The position numbers and the translations under genes are program-made. Under the pieces are notes generated by a model, which saw only the letters and a list, made by a program, of their open reading frames with translations, had not been told where the DNA came from and ran no database searches. A stretch of 64,000 nt of DNA from contig NZ_JAHXYI010000003.1 in assembly GCF_019970045.1 (NCBI RefSeq), forward strand, positions 62,001-126,000. The letters run 5' to 3'. Shown here in pieces: positions 52,129 to 61,405 of the stretch; position 1 is the first letter of the stretch, and each line of letters begins with the position of its first letter. This DNA comes from Chryseobacterium sp. GVT01B (GTDB taxonomy: Bacteria; Bacteroidota; Bacteroidia; Flavobacteriales; Weeksellaceae).

Positions 52129-52569
52129 ATGAACAAACAGGAAATAATCAATATAATTAAATCAAAAGCATCCGATAAAATCCACTACTTTGAAAACCTT
52201 ATCGCTGAAACACGGGCTTCCAATAACGATACGAAAAGTTCAATGGGTGACAAATACGAAACCGGAAGAGAAATGCTTCAGCAGGAAATTAATAACCTGC
52301 AGAGACAGCTTAACGAAGTGTTGAATCAGCAGGCTGTTTTACAGAAAATAACTTCAGACCCTTCAGAAAAAGTTCAGAACGGAGCTTTGGTGAAAACCAA
52401 TAAAGGATTGTTTTATATTGCTGTTTCCATGGGCGAAATTGTTTCAGAGAAGCAGAAAATCATGACGGTTTCTGCAGAATCTCCCTTGGTAAAAGTGATG
52501 TATGGTAAAAAAGCAGGAGAGTCATTCACCGTAAACACCATTCATCAGACCATTGAAAATATATGGTAA
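52129..52569 (+). CDS. GreA/GreB-like transcription factor
   Basis: 146 aa. The first 78 residues form a predicted coiled-coil hairpin whose tip reads SSMGDKYETGREM, with Asp41 and Glu44 at the same numbering as the two acidic residues that activate RNA cleavage in E. coli GreA. The last 60 residues form a beta domain (ALVKTNKGLFYIAVSMGEI). The organisation fits the Gre family, in which the hairpin enters the RNA polymerase secondary channel. Related Bacteroidetes proteins are often labelled 3-oxoacyl-ACP synthase, which this sequence does not support. Activity is inferred. Confidence 0.7.
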   Translation: MNKQEIINIIKSKASDKIHYFENLIAETRASNNDTKSSMGDKYETGREMLQQEINNLQRQLNEVLNQQAVLQKITSDPSEKVQNGALVKTNKGLFYIAVSMGEIVSEKQKIMTVSAESPLVKVMYGKKAGESFTVNTIHQTIENIW

Positions 52570-52631
52570 AATTAATATAGGTTAGATGACAGATATACAG
52601 TTGTTTAATAGAAAATAGACATCAGACCTAT

Positions 52632-52663
52632 AAAAAGCATTCATGAAAAGGAGTGCTTTTTTT
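52632..52663 (+). terminator. Terminator before thyA
   Basis: AAAAGCATTC pairs with GAGTGCTTTT (one G-T pair) and is followed by TTTG. It separates the Gre-like gene from thyA. A TAAATTTG box follows at 52676-52683, 22 bases before the thyA ATG, as a candidate -7 element with no well-spaced TTG. Confidence 0.65.
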
Positions 52664-52704
52664 GATGGTTTTTACTAAATTTGGAACTTAAAATCTCATT
52701 CAAA

Positions 52705-53499
52705 ATGCAAAACTACCTGGACCTTTTACAGCATATTTTAGACAACGGAACTGATAAAACCGACAGAACAGGCACTGGAACAAGAAGTGTTTTCGGATAT
52801 CAGCTTAGATATGATCTGTCTAAAGGATTTCCTTTGGTAACGACAAAAAAAGTGCATTTGAAATCAATTATCTACGAGCTTCTTTGGTTTCTGAAAGGAG
52901 ATACCAATATTAAATACCTTAAAGATAACGGAGTAAGCATCTGGGATGAATGGGCTAATGAAAATGGAGATTTGGGGCCGGTTTACGGAGCGCAGTGGAG
53001 AAGCTGGAGCGGTGCAGACGGAAAAGTTGTGGATCAGATTACAGAAGTAATTGACCAGATTAAAAAGAACCCGGATTCCAGAAGACTGATTGTCTCCGCG
53101 TGGAATGTTGCAGAAATCCCCAATATGGCTTTGGCACCTTGTCATGCCCTGTTTCAGTTTTATGTAGCAGATGGTAAACTTTCCCTGCAGCTTTACCAGA
53201 GAAGTGCTGATGTTTTCCTTGGAGTACCCTTCAATATTGCAAGCTATGCATTGCTGTTGATGATGGTAGCACAGGTTTGTGATCTGGAAGTGGGAGATTA
53301 TGTTCATAGTTTCGGAGATGTTCATATCTATAATAATCACTTCGAGCAGGTCAACAGACAGCTGGGACGAGAGCCGAGAGCGCTTCCGGCAATGAAACTG
53401 AATCCGGAAGTTAAAAATATATTTGATTTTGATTTTGAAGACTTCAGTCTGGAAAATTACGATCCACACCCGGGAATCAAAGCTCCTGTAGCAATTTAA
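52705..53499 (+). CDS. thyA: Thymidylate synthase
   Basis: 264 aa from the ATG at 52705, the same length as E. coli ThyA. The catalytic cysteine is Cys146 ([12 protein letters not shown]); [12 protein letters not shown], the NPDSRRLI arginine pair and the C-terminal [10 protein letters not shown] are as expected. It makes dTMP from dUMP using methylene-tetrahydrofolate. The longer frame begins inside the promoter. Confidence 0.97.
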   Translation: MQNYLDLLQHILDNGTDKTDRTGTGTRSVFGYQLRYDLSKGFPLVTTKKVHLKSIIYELLWFLKGDTNIKYLKDNGVSIWDEWANENGDLGPVYGAQWRSWSGADGKVVDQITEVIDQIKKNPDSRRLIVSAWNVAEIPNMALAPCHALFQFYVADGKLSLQLYQRSADVFLGVPFNIASYALLLMMVAQVCDLEVGDYVHSFGDVHIYNNHFEQVNRQLGREPRALPAMKLNPEVKNIFDFDFEDFSLENYDPHPGIKAPVAI

Positions 53500-53725
53500 T
53501 ATCCTTATATCACTTTGATTTTTCTATTTACTTCTATTACTTTACATTAATAGATGGCATTGTCTGTGCTCATAAGTTTGGGAATCAGAATATAAATCCT
53601 TTAGTACACTTTCTTTGGCAATTGTTTCTTACATTTGAAAGAACAACTCCCGGTCATTTAATCCTTAAAAAAATGAGAGAAATGGCGGGTTATAGATCAT
53701 AAATTCAAATGCTTAAAAGTACATT

Positions 53726-53944
53726 ATGAAGTATTTAAAAATAAATATCGAAGAAAATGCAGACATTGAAGCCCTGAAAAATGCAGTACTTCAATTGAAA
53801 GGAGTCGCTTCAGCAGAAATAGTGGATGATGAAAATCCGGAAAGCGAACTGAAAAAAGCTTTTGCAAAAACGAAAGAACAACTTCAAAAAGGGGATTATG
53901 AAACCTTAGTGAATGATATTTTCGACATAATCATTAAAAAATAA
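53726..53944 (+). CDS. Small hypothetical protein
   Basis: 72 aa: a short strand (KYLKINIEE), a helix, a second strand (VASAEIVDD) and a long charged helix (ESELKKAFAKTKEQLQKGD). The beta-alpha-beta start resembles an HMA- or antitoxin-like fold, but no toxin partner is next to it. It ends 25 bases before the M1 aminopeptidase start. The 226 bases upstream show no gene. Function unknown. Confidence 0.55.
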   Translation: MKYLKINIEENADIEALKNAVLQLKGVASAEIVDDENPESELKKAFAKTKEQLQKGDYETLVNDIFDIIIKK

Positions 53945-53969
53945 TTCTAAAAAATAATAAAGTAGACAG

Positions 53970-56480
53970 ATGAGAAAGGCCATTTTATCAATTGCTATAC
54001 TCGGGATTTTATTTTCCGCCAATGTATCAGCACAAACCGAAACTTCAGGAAGGGAAAAAGTATACAGAGCTACTCCCACCAAAGTAACGGAACTTAAACA
54101 CACAAAGCTGAAAGTAAATTTCGATTATCAGAAAGAACAGATGAATGGAGAAGAATGGCTTACTGCTTCACCTTACTTTTATGCTGCAAACGAACTTACA
54201 CTTGATGCAAAAGGAATGCTGATTCATGAAGTAGCTCTTGATAATAATGGTAAGAAATCTCCTTTGAAATATGATTACAAAGATGATGTTCTTAAAATCA
54301 GCCTTGATAAAACATACCAGAAAAATCAGGAATATACAGTTTACATCAAATATACATCCCGTCCGAATGAAGTAAAACAAGAGGGAAGTATGGCTATCAA
54401 TGATGCAAAAGGACTTTATTTCATCAATCCTCAGGGAACAGATCCGGATATGCCTACACAAATCTGGACACAGGGAGAAACAGAATCTTCTTCCGCATGG
54501 TTTCCCACCATTGATAAACCCAACCAAAAGACAACGCAGGAAATCTATATGACGGTTCCTGATAAATATGTAACCCTTTCCAATGGTCTTTTGAAAGAAT
54601 CTAAAAAGGAATCTAACGGTCTCAGAACAGATCATTGGGTGATGGATAAAAGACATTCTACTTATCTTTTCTTCATGGGAGTAGGAGAATATGCCATTGT
54701 AAAAGACAAATGGAAAAATATTCCGGTTGATTATTACATCGAAAAAGAATATGAGCCTTACGCTAAGCAGATCTACGGAAATACTCCGGAAATGATCGAA
54801 TTTTTCTCCAAAAAACTGAACTATGATTATCCATGGGCAAAATATGCGCAGATTTCAGGCAGAGATTATGTAAGCGGTGCGATGGAAAATACCACGGCAA
54901 CCCTTCACGGAAGTGATATCCTTCAGAAACCGGGGCAGCTTATCGATGAAAATACATGGGAAGATACTATCGCTCATGAATTGTTCCATCATTGGTTTGG
55001 AGATTTGGTGACAGCAGAAAGCTGGAGTAACCTTACAGTCAACGAATCTTTTGCCAACTACTCCGAGTATCTTTGGAATGAATATAAATACGGAAAAGAC
55101 CAGGCAGATTATCACCTGATGACCGATGTGAATAATTATCTTCACAATCCGTCTGACTTTAATAAAAATCTGGTAAGGTTCAATTATGAATCCCGTGAAG
55201 ATGTTTTTGACCTGGTAACCTATCAGAAAGGAGGAGGTATTTTAAATATGCTGAGAAACTATCTTGGAGATGATGCCTTCTTTGCAGGAATGAATGATTA
55301 TTTGAAAACCAATGAATATCAGAATGCAGAAGCTCATCAGCTGAGACTGTCTTTTGAAAAAGTATCCGGGAAAGATCTGAACTGGTTCTTTAACCAATGG
55401 TATTTTGGAAGCGGAAACCCGAAGATTAATTACACCACTACATTTGAACCTGTGAAAAAGCAGGTTGCTGTTACGATAAATCAAACCCAGGAAAAACCAT
55501 TTGAATTTCCTCTGGCTATAGATGTATATGACAATGGAAAACCTAAAAGATATAATGTTTGGGTAAATGCAGAAGCAAAGAATATATTTAATTTTGATGT
55601 TTCTAAATCTCCTGATCTGGTAAATATTAATGCAGACGGTGTTTTATTGGCCGAAATCACTGATACAAAAACTCCTGAACAGAATCTGGTGCAATTTACA
55701 AACTCTAAAGAGTTTAAAAGCAGATATCTTGCTTTAACAGGAATCAAAGATCAGGCTGGAAAAAGCCCTGCAGCAGTAAAATTATTGGCTGCCGCATTGA
55801 AAGATCCTTTCTTCAGAGTAAGAATAAAAGCTTTAGGTTTAATAGATCTTACCAATCCTGAACAGATGAAGGCATTAGGAGCCGAAGTTGAAAAACTGGC
55901 TTCCAATGATCCTAAAACATTAACTCAGGCTGCAGCGATTACAGCTTTAGGAAAAACAAAAGATAAAAAATATCTCCCATTATTTGAAAAAGGGATCAAT
56001 GCGGTTTCAAATGCTGTGAAAGGAATTTCAATGAGCGCACTTCTTACCATTGATCCTTCAAGAGCAAACGGACTGGCTGATAAAATTGATATGAAAGGTG
56101 CATCGGATGAACTGCGGGCACAATTGCTTCCAATAATCGTAAAGAACAAAATTACTTCTCAGATAGAGAATATTGCACCTCTTGCCACTTTTTATCCATT
56201 TATTAAATTCCAGAATCCGGAATTAGGAAAATCAGCAGAAGATGGTTTCAACTGGATCATGACTTCCGATAATCTGAAAGCAACGGAAAGCATCACGAAA
56301 ATTGCAGGATATGCCAAGAATCAGATGGCAGACAATCCACAGGCTAAAATGATGATGGTTCAGATGCTGAAAGATGGCTTAAGCAAAAAAATTGAACTGC
56401 TGAAAAAGAATCCACAAAATGCAGCGAGCATTAATAAACAGATTGATGTCCTCAATAAAGCTATTGAGAATTATAAATAA
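53970..56480 (+). CDS. M1-family aminopeptidase, secreted
   Basis: 836 aa. The signal peptide runs to about residue 22 (ANVSAQ). The zinc motif is H336-E-L-F-H340 with Glu359 as third ligand (NESFANY), preceded by the exopeptidase motif GAMEN. An alpha-helical HEAT-like C-terminal region extends from about residue 560 (LTGIKDQAGKSPAAVKLLAAAL). The enzyme removes N-terminal residues from peptides in the periplasm or outside. A terminator follows at 56487. Confidence 0.95.
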   Translation: MRKAILSIAILGILFSANVSAQTETSGREKVYRATPTKVTELKHTKLKVNFDYQKEQMNGEEWLTASPYFYAANELTLDAKGMLIHEVALDNNGKKSPLKYDYKDDVLKISLDKTYQKNQEYTVYIKYTSRPNEVKQEGSMAINDAKGLYFINPQGTDPDMPTQIWTQGETESSSAWFPTIDKPNQKTTQEIYMTVPDKYVTLSNGLLKESKKESNGLRTDHWVMDKRHSTYLFFMGVGEYAIVKDKWKNIPVDYYIEKEYEPYAKQIYGNTPEMIEFFSKKLNYDYPWAKYAQISGRDYVSGAMENTTATLHGSDILQKPGQLIDENTWEDTIAHELFHHWFGDLVTAESWSNLTVNESFANYSEYLWNEYKYGKDQADYHLMTDVNNYLHNPSDFNKNLVRFNYESREDVFDLVTYQKGGGILNMLRNYLGDDAFFAGMNDYLKTNEYQNAEAHQLRLSFEKVSGKDLNWFFNQWYFGSGNPKINYTTTFEPVKKQVAVTINQTQEKPFEFPLAIDVYDNGKPKRYNVWVNAEAKNIFNFDVSKSPDLVNINADGVLLAEITDTKTPEQNLVQFTNSKEFKSRYLALTGIKDQAGKSPAAVKLLAAALKDPFFRVRIKALGLIDLTNPEQMKALGAEVEKLASNDPKTLTQAAAITALGKTKDKKYLPLFEKGINAVSNAVKGISMSALLTIDPSRANGLADKIDMKGASDELRAQLLPIIVKNKITSQIENIAPLATFYPFIKFQNPELGKSAEDGFNWIMTSDNLKATESITKIAGYAKNQMADNPQAKMMMVQMLKDGLSKKIELLKKNPQNAASINKQIDVLNKAIENYK

Positions 56481-56486
56481 GTAGAT

Positions 56487-56518
56487 AAAGCCGGCAGAAC
56501 TGTCGGCTTTATTTTTTT
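56487..56518 (+). terminator. Terminator after the M1 aminopeptidase gene
   Basis: AAAGCCGGCA pairs with TGTCGGCTTT across GAAC and is followed by ATTTTTTT. Confidence 0.8.
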
Positions 56519-56647
56519 CTTTATTCGGCTAATAGATTGAAATATATTATAAAACGTACTGCATTTTGATAATATTGTAAAAATTGGCATTTTTCACAGT
56601 TGTTTTTTGCATTATCTTTCATAAATTCGTTTAAAATTTAGACAATT

Positions 56648-57976
56648 ATGAGTTTTGGAATTGAAGCAGCGGGCTATTATGTGCCTGGTTTATATTTGGA
56701 GATTAAGGATTTAGCGGAAAAAAGAGGAATAGAACCGGCGAAATTGGAAAAAGGCTTAGGTCTTCATAAAATGGGACTTTCCGATGTTCACGAAGACGCA
56801 GCAACTTTTGCAGCAGAAGCATTACTGAAGCTTATACAAGATTATACTATCAATCCTAAGGAAATAGCCAGAGTTTATCTGGGAACAGAAAGTGCTGTAG
56901 ATGCAGCCAAACCTACGGCATCTTATGCCGTACAAATGGTAGAGCAGGTGTTGGAAGAGGAATTTGGAGCCAGATGTTTCAGAAACTGTGATGTGCTGGA
57001 TATGACTTTTGCGTGTGTAGGAGGTGTAGATGCACTGCACAACGCCCTTGATTTTGTAAGGGTGAATCCTGATAAAAAAGCAGTAGTGATTGCCAGTGAT
57101 TATGCTAAATATGAATTGGCTTCTTCAGGTGAATATACGCAGGGAGGAGGAGCGGTAGCCCTCTTGGTTTCTTCAAAGCCGGATCTTCTTGAAATTGAAA
57201 ATAACTGGGGAGTCGCTTCAGAAAGTGTCTTTGATTTTTTCAAACCGAGAAGAACCTATAATAAAGAGGACCTGAAGGGTGCTCCGGAAACATATCCTGA
57301 AAAAGTTGAAATTTTTACGGATGAGCCTGTTTTTGACGGACAATATTCTAACCAATGCTATCAGGACAGAATAAAAGAAGCTTACCATCATTATAAAGAA
57401 ATAACAGGACAGGAAAAACCCTATGAAAACTGGAAGTATATTATTTTCCATCTTCCGTATGCTTTTCATGGGAAAAGAGTTTTTACTGAAATCTACAGTT
57501 TGGAGAATGGTCTGTCCTATGAAACAGCAGAGGAACAGAAAGCCGTTGCAAAATCTGAAGGCTATTTAAAATTGATCAGCCAAAAAATAGAAAAGACTCA
57601 GAGAGCTTCTTCAGAAATAGGGAATATGTACACAGCTTCTATTTTTATGGCGTTTCTTTCGGCATTACAAACCTCTTTTAACGAAAATGAAGAACTTTCA
57701 GGGGAAGAAATTGGCTTTGTAGGCTATGGAAGTGGATCGAAATCAAAAGTGTTTGCTGGAAAAGTTTCTGAGAACTGGAAAAAAGTAGTAGAAAAATGGA
57801 ATGTATTCGAAAATTTGAACCAGAGAACTGCGGTCAATTTTGAAACTTACGAAAAACTTCACAGAAAGCAACTGAAAGAATCTGTAAACAGAAATTATAA
57901 AGGGTTCGGACTTGTTTCTGTAGAGACGGAAAATCCTGTATTAATTGGAGCCAGATATTACAGTTATCAGAAGTAA
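56648..57976 (+). CDS. mvaS: Hydroxymethylglutaryl-CoA synthase
   Basis: 442 aa. The catalytic triad of the family is visible: Glu81 (LGTESAVDAAKPT), Cys123 (TFACVGGVD) and His268 (IIFHLPYAFHGKR). The enzyme condenses acetyl-CoA and acetoacetyl-CoA in the mevalonate pathway. Because the family also includes polyketide beta-branching enzymes, a mevalonate role is inferred from the solitary position. TATCTTTC before the start resembles a weak -7 box. Confidence 0.85.
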   Translation: MSFGIEAAGYYVPGLYLEIKDLAEKRGIEPAKLEKGLGLHKMGLSDVHEDAATFAAEALLKLIQDYTINPKEIARVYLGTESAVDAAKPTASYAVQMVEQVLEEEFGARCFRNCDVLDMTFACVGGVDALHNALDFVRVNPDKKAVVIASDYAKYELASSGEYTQGGGAVALLVSSKPDLLEIENNWGVASESVFDFFKPRRTYNKEDLKGAPETYPEKVEIFTDEPVFDGQYSNQCYQDRIKEAYHHYKEITGQEKPYENWKYIIFHLPYAFHGKRVFTEIYSLENGLSYETAEEQKAVAKSEGYLKLISQKIEKTQRASSEIGNMYTASIFMAFLSALQTSFNENEELSGEEIGFVGYGSGSKSKVFAGKVSENWKKVVEKWNVFENLNQRTAVNFETYEKLHRKQLKESVNRNYKGFGLVSVETENPVLIGARYYSYQK

Positions 57977-58000
57977 GATTATTATAATTTTAATATATAT

Positions 58001-58028
58001 AGCATCTCATAGTATGGGATGCTTTTTA
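58001..58028 (+). terminator. Terminator after HMG-CoA synthase
   Basis: AGCATCTCAT (58001-58010) pairs with ATGGGATGCT (58014-58023) and is followed by TTTTA. Confidence 0.7.
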
Positions 58029-58536
58029 TTTTTATCACTTTAAAATGGTTTGAGTTCTCATCATTTTTATAGTTGATTTATTTTTAAATGTTAGGGTAAA
58101 ATAGTTAGAAAAAGACAGGGAATATCGATGAAAATTTTACAGACTTCAACCGATTTAGGAATATAATATATTAATAGTTTTTTAATCTTAATCTCAGCGA
58201 GGCTATCTTAAAATAGGGGTTGTCTGCTTGTGAAGGTGTATTTTTTTTATAAAATTTAAGAAAATGAGGCGTTTTTTTCTCGATTTTCAATAAAATGAAG
58301 AATGAATTTGTTTTATTATTTTCGTAAATAATAATATTTGCGTTTATTTTTTTAACCATTTGTTTCAAATCTGTGTAAATTGATTTTAATTTTAAAATTT
58401 ATTAAAATTCCGTTAATGTTTAAATTGACTTATTTTTTGTTAATTTTTTAAATACAATTAAAATAATTCTCCATCATTTTTTTAAGATCAATGTGAATCT
58501 CTCCGTTCTGGAAGCCTGTTTTCAGAGTTTATTGAA

Positions 58537-58567
58537 TTGATGTTACAGATATTTATTGACATATTTG
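58537..58567 (+). promoter_or_regulatory. Candidate promoter for susC
   Basis: TTG at 58537-58539, a 20-base spacer and CATATTTG at 58560-58567, one base off TAnnTTTG. The ATG at 58596 lies 28 bases downstream; the TTG at 58572, an alternative start, would leave almost no leader. Confidence 0.55.
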
Positions 58568-58595
58568 TCCCTTGAATATATTAAAATCTGTTAAT

Positions 58596-61391
58596 ATGAA
58601 TGTGAAGTTACATGTATTAAGTGCAGGAGCTTTGTTTTTTTTAGGACAAGCTGCTTTTGCGCAAAAATCTAAGAATGATTCTGTTCTGAAGGAGAATAAG
58701 ATCGATGAAGTAATCGTTACTGGATACCAGAAGAAAAAAGCAGATGAAATTACCCAGGCTCAGGCTGTTGTTGGTGGTGATGAAATCAGAAGAAACTCTC
58801 CTACAACATCTATCGGTAACTCTTTACAGGGTAGAGCTTCAGGGGTATTTGTACAAAGTACTACCGGGCAGCCAGGTGCTGCTGCTACAATTCAGGTAAG
58901 AGGGGTTGCCGGTGTTGGTGGTTCTTCAGAACCTACTTATGTAGTCAACGGGATGTATATGACTGCAAGACAGTTCAGTGCAATTAACCCTGCAGACGTA
59001 GAGTCTATTTCAATTCTTAAAGATGCGGCTGCTACAGCACAATATGGTGCGAGAGGAGCAAACGGGGTAGTGGTAGTAACTACTAAGGCTGGAAAAGCCG
59101 GAAAAACTCATTACTCATTTGAGACCAAATTCGGTTTCAGTGAGAGATTGAAGGACAACAACTACACCATGATGAACTCTAGGGAGCTAATGAACTTTCA
59201 GAATCAGTTGGGGTACCTTGGGTTTAAACCAAGATCTCAGCAGGAAATGGACAGACTTGCTGCCTATGATCACAATTGGCAAAAAGATCTGTTGAAGCCT
59301 TCAAGCATCCAGTCTTACTTATTCAGTGCTCAGGGTGGATCCAGAGAAAGTACTTTCTATTACTCATTAGGATATGATTCTGACAATGGGATTATCAGAG
59401 ATATAGACGGACTTAAGAGATACACAGGGAACTTCGGGTTTACCAATAAGTTAAGTGAAAAACTGAACGTTGGAATCAATCTTGGATTTCAGTACCAGGT
59501 TACGCAGAATTTTAGAGATCGAAACAATACTCAGAACCCATTTGGAGCAATGTATAAATATGCTCCATATGAACCGATTTATAACGCTGACGGAAGTTAT
59601 AATCAGACAATGAGAGCTGGATCTAACGTTGTTGAGCAGATCAATACTTATAGATTAGATGATCAGAGACTGAGAATTCCGGTAACTCTATTCGCTGAAT
59701 ATAAAATTATTGATGGACTGAAATTTAAAACTAATTTCAATGGTCTTTATGATTGGTACATGGGAACTCAGTGGTTGAAAAAAGGGTCAAACCTTGATAT
59801 TACTGTTAACAAAGTTCCAACAGGTTCATTGAATAAAAATTCATTCTACACATTTAATTATACTTGGAATAACTCCATTAATTATAAAAAGTCATTCGGA
59901 AGCCACAACTTTGATTTCTTAGGATTTATCGAATATAACGATAACTACAACGAAACAATGAACGGTGGGGCTTACGGTTTGAAGTCTCCTGTAATAAATG
60001 TTCCATCTATCACGACACCATCTGACAGAAATACATTTACCGGGGTTAAAGTAAGAAATACTTTGTTCAGTTTAGCAGGTATGTTAAACTACGACTATGA
60101 AGGTAGATATTTGGTTACAGGATCACTGAGAAGAGATGCTTCGTCAAGATTTGGTGTGAATAACCAAAGTGGTGTTTTCTGGTCTGCAAGTGCAGCTTGG
60201 AATATCGCGAAGGAAGACTTCATGAAAGGTGGTTTTATTAATGATTTAAAGCTTAGAGGATCTTACGGTACAACAGGTAATGATGGTACTTTACCGGATT
60301 ATTATAATGTTAATAATATCAGTTATGGATTATATGGTCCTAATGGTACTTCATACCCTGGAACATCTTCACTAGGTAATTATATTATTGGTAACAGTAA
60401 TCTGAAATGGGAATCTAACGCAATTACCAACTTAGGGGTAGATTTCACAATGTGGAACAGAAGAGTTCGTGGATCCGTAGAAGTATATAAGAATAAGAGA
60501 AAAGATTTCGTACAGCTTGTACCTTTGGATAAACAAGAAGGAGGATACTATCAGTATATCAATGCAGGAGATATGTCTCAGAAAGGTCTTGAGGTTGAAC
60601 TTAGTGTAGATGTAATCAAGCAGAAAGATTTCCAGTGGAATTTACATGCTAATATCTCTTTCCAGAAATCAGTTCTTGATAAGTTAGCAGATGGTCAGAC
60701 TGAAAGAAACTTAGGGGATACTTATTTAAAAGTAGGAGAATCTCCTTATGTGTTCTATAATGTTAGATTTGCTGGAGTAGATCCAAGTAACGGAAAAGCA
60801 TTATATTATGATAAAGCAGGTAATGTTACTGATGTTTACAGTGCTTCAAATGCTGTTCCTTTAACAGATAAATCTCCTTTCCCGAAGAGCTTTGGTGGAT
60901 TCGGAACTACAGTTCAATACAAAGGGCTTGATTTCAGTGCTGATTTCGCATTCAAGCTAGGTGGATATACTTATAACAACATGTATGCTGCTGCTGTTGA
61001 TCCAACTTTGGCTGTTGCAGGTAGAAATATGGCTCAGTCTGCTGCGCAGGTTTGGCAAAATCCAGGAGACACAGGAGTATTCCAAAAAGTGGACTCCAAT
61101 GGGATGCGTGATTCCGATCAGTGGATTGAAAAATCAGATTATTTAAGATTAAGATCACTTACATTAGGATATACATTTGATAAAGCATTCCTTGGAGAAG
61201 GATCACCTATCAATAAGCTTAGAGCATATGTACAGGGACAGAATTTATTTACAGTAACTAAATTCCACGGAGAACCTGAAGTTTCTGTAGGATCTGCTGA
61301 TTCAACATCACTATTTGTTCCTGGATCATACAATCTTTATACTTACCCTGCTGTAAGAACAATCCTGGTAGGATTGCAATTAGAATTTTAA
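58596..61391 (+). CDS. SusC/RagA TonB-linked outer-membrane protein
   Basis: 931 aa from the ATG at 58596. The signal peptide runs to about residue 23 (QAAFAQ) and leads, after only 18 residues, into the SusC plug motif IDEVIVTGYQKKKADEIT, with LQGRASGVFV, TIQVRGVAG and SISILKDAAATAQYGARGANGVV following. The usual N-terminal carboxypeptidase-like domain of many SusC proteins is absent. The C-terminus ends in TILVGLQLEF. It forms a TonB-powered pore that acts with the SusD partner encoded 14 bases downstream. The transported substrate is unknown. Confidence 0.93.
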   Translation: MNVKLHVLSAGALFFLGQAAFAQKSKNDSVLKENKIDEVIVTGYQKKKADEITQAQAVVGGDEIRRNSPTTSIGNSLQGRASGVFVQSTTGQPGAAATIQVRGVAGVGGSSEPTYVVNGMYMTARQFSAINPADVESISILKDAAATAQYGARGANGVVVVTTKAGKAGKTHYSFETKFGFSERLKDNNYTMMNSRELMNFQNQLGYLGFKPRSQQEMDRLAAYDHNWQKDLLKPSSIQSYLFSAQGGSRESTFYYSLGYDSDNGIIRDIDGLKRYTGNFGFTNKLSEKLNVGINLGFQYQVTQNFRDRNNTQNPFGAMYKYAPYEPIYNADGSYNQTMRAGSNVVEQINTYRLDDQRLRIPVTLFAEYKIIDGLKFKTNFNGLYDWYMGTQWLKKGSNLDITVNKVPTGSLNKNSFYTFNYTWNNSINYKKSFGSHNFDFLGFIEYNDNYNETMNGGAYGLKSPVINVPSITTPSDRNTFTGVKVRNTLFSLAGMLNYDYEGRYLVTGSLRRDASSRFGVNNQSGVFWSASAAWNIAKEDFMKGGFINDLKLRGSYGTTGNDGTLPDYYNVNNISYGLYGPNGTSYPGTSSLGNYIIGNSNLKWESNAITNLGVDFTMWNRRVRGSVEVYKNKRKDFVQLVPLDKQEGGYYQYINAGDMSQKGLEVELSVDVIKQKDFQWNLHANISFQKSVLDKLADGQTERNLGDTYLKVGESPYVFYNVRFAGVDPSNGKALYYDKAGNVTDVYSASNAVPLTDKSPFPKSFGGFGTTVQYKGLDFSADFAFKLGGYTYNNMYAAAVDPTLAVAGRNMAQSAAQVWQNPGDTGVFQKVDSNGMRDSDQWIEKSDYLRLRSLTLGYTFDKAFLGEGSPINKLRAYVQGQNLFTVTKFHGEPEVSVGSADSTSLFVPGSYNLYTYPAVRTILVGLQLEF

Positions 61392-61405
61392 TATTGAATA
61401 GCTTT

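Larger units (their letters stand above)
57977..58595. other. Long AT-rich leader of the SusC gene
   Basis: 618 bases. The first part holds a hairpin terminator for the HMG-CoA synthase gene (58001-58028). The remainder is rich in A/T runs, with one 65-codon minus-strand frame (58171-58368) that lacks any family or ribosome site and is judged non-coding. A candidate promoter is at 58537-58567. A long leader before a SusC gene may carry regulatory RNA structure, but none was identified. Confidence 0.5.

Noticed and set aside
58171..58368. 65-codon minus-strand frame in the SusC leader
   Set aside because: It is AT-biased, has no recognised domain or ribosome-binding site and lies in a low-complexity leader. 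Nothing supports translation.
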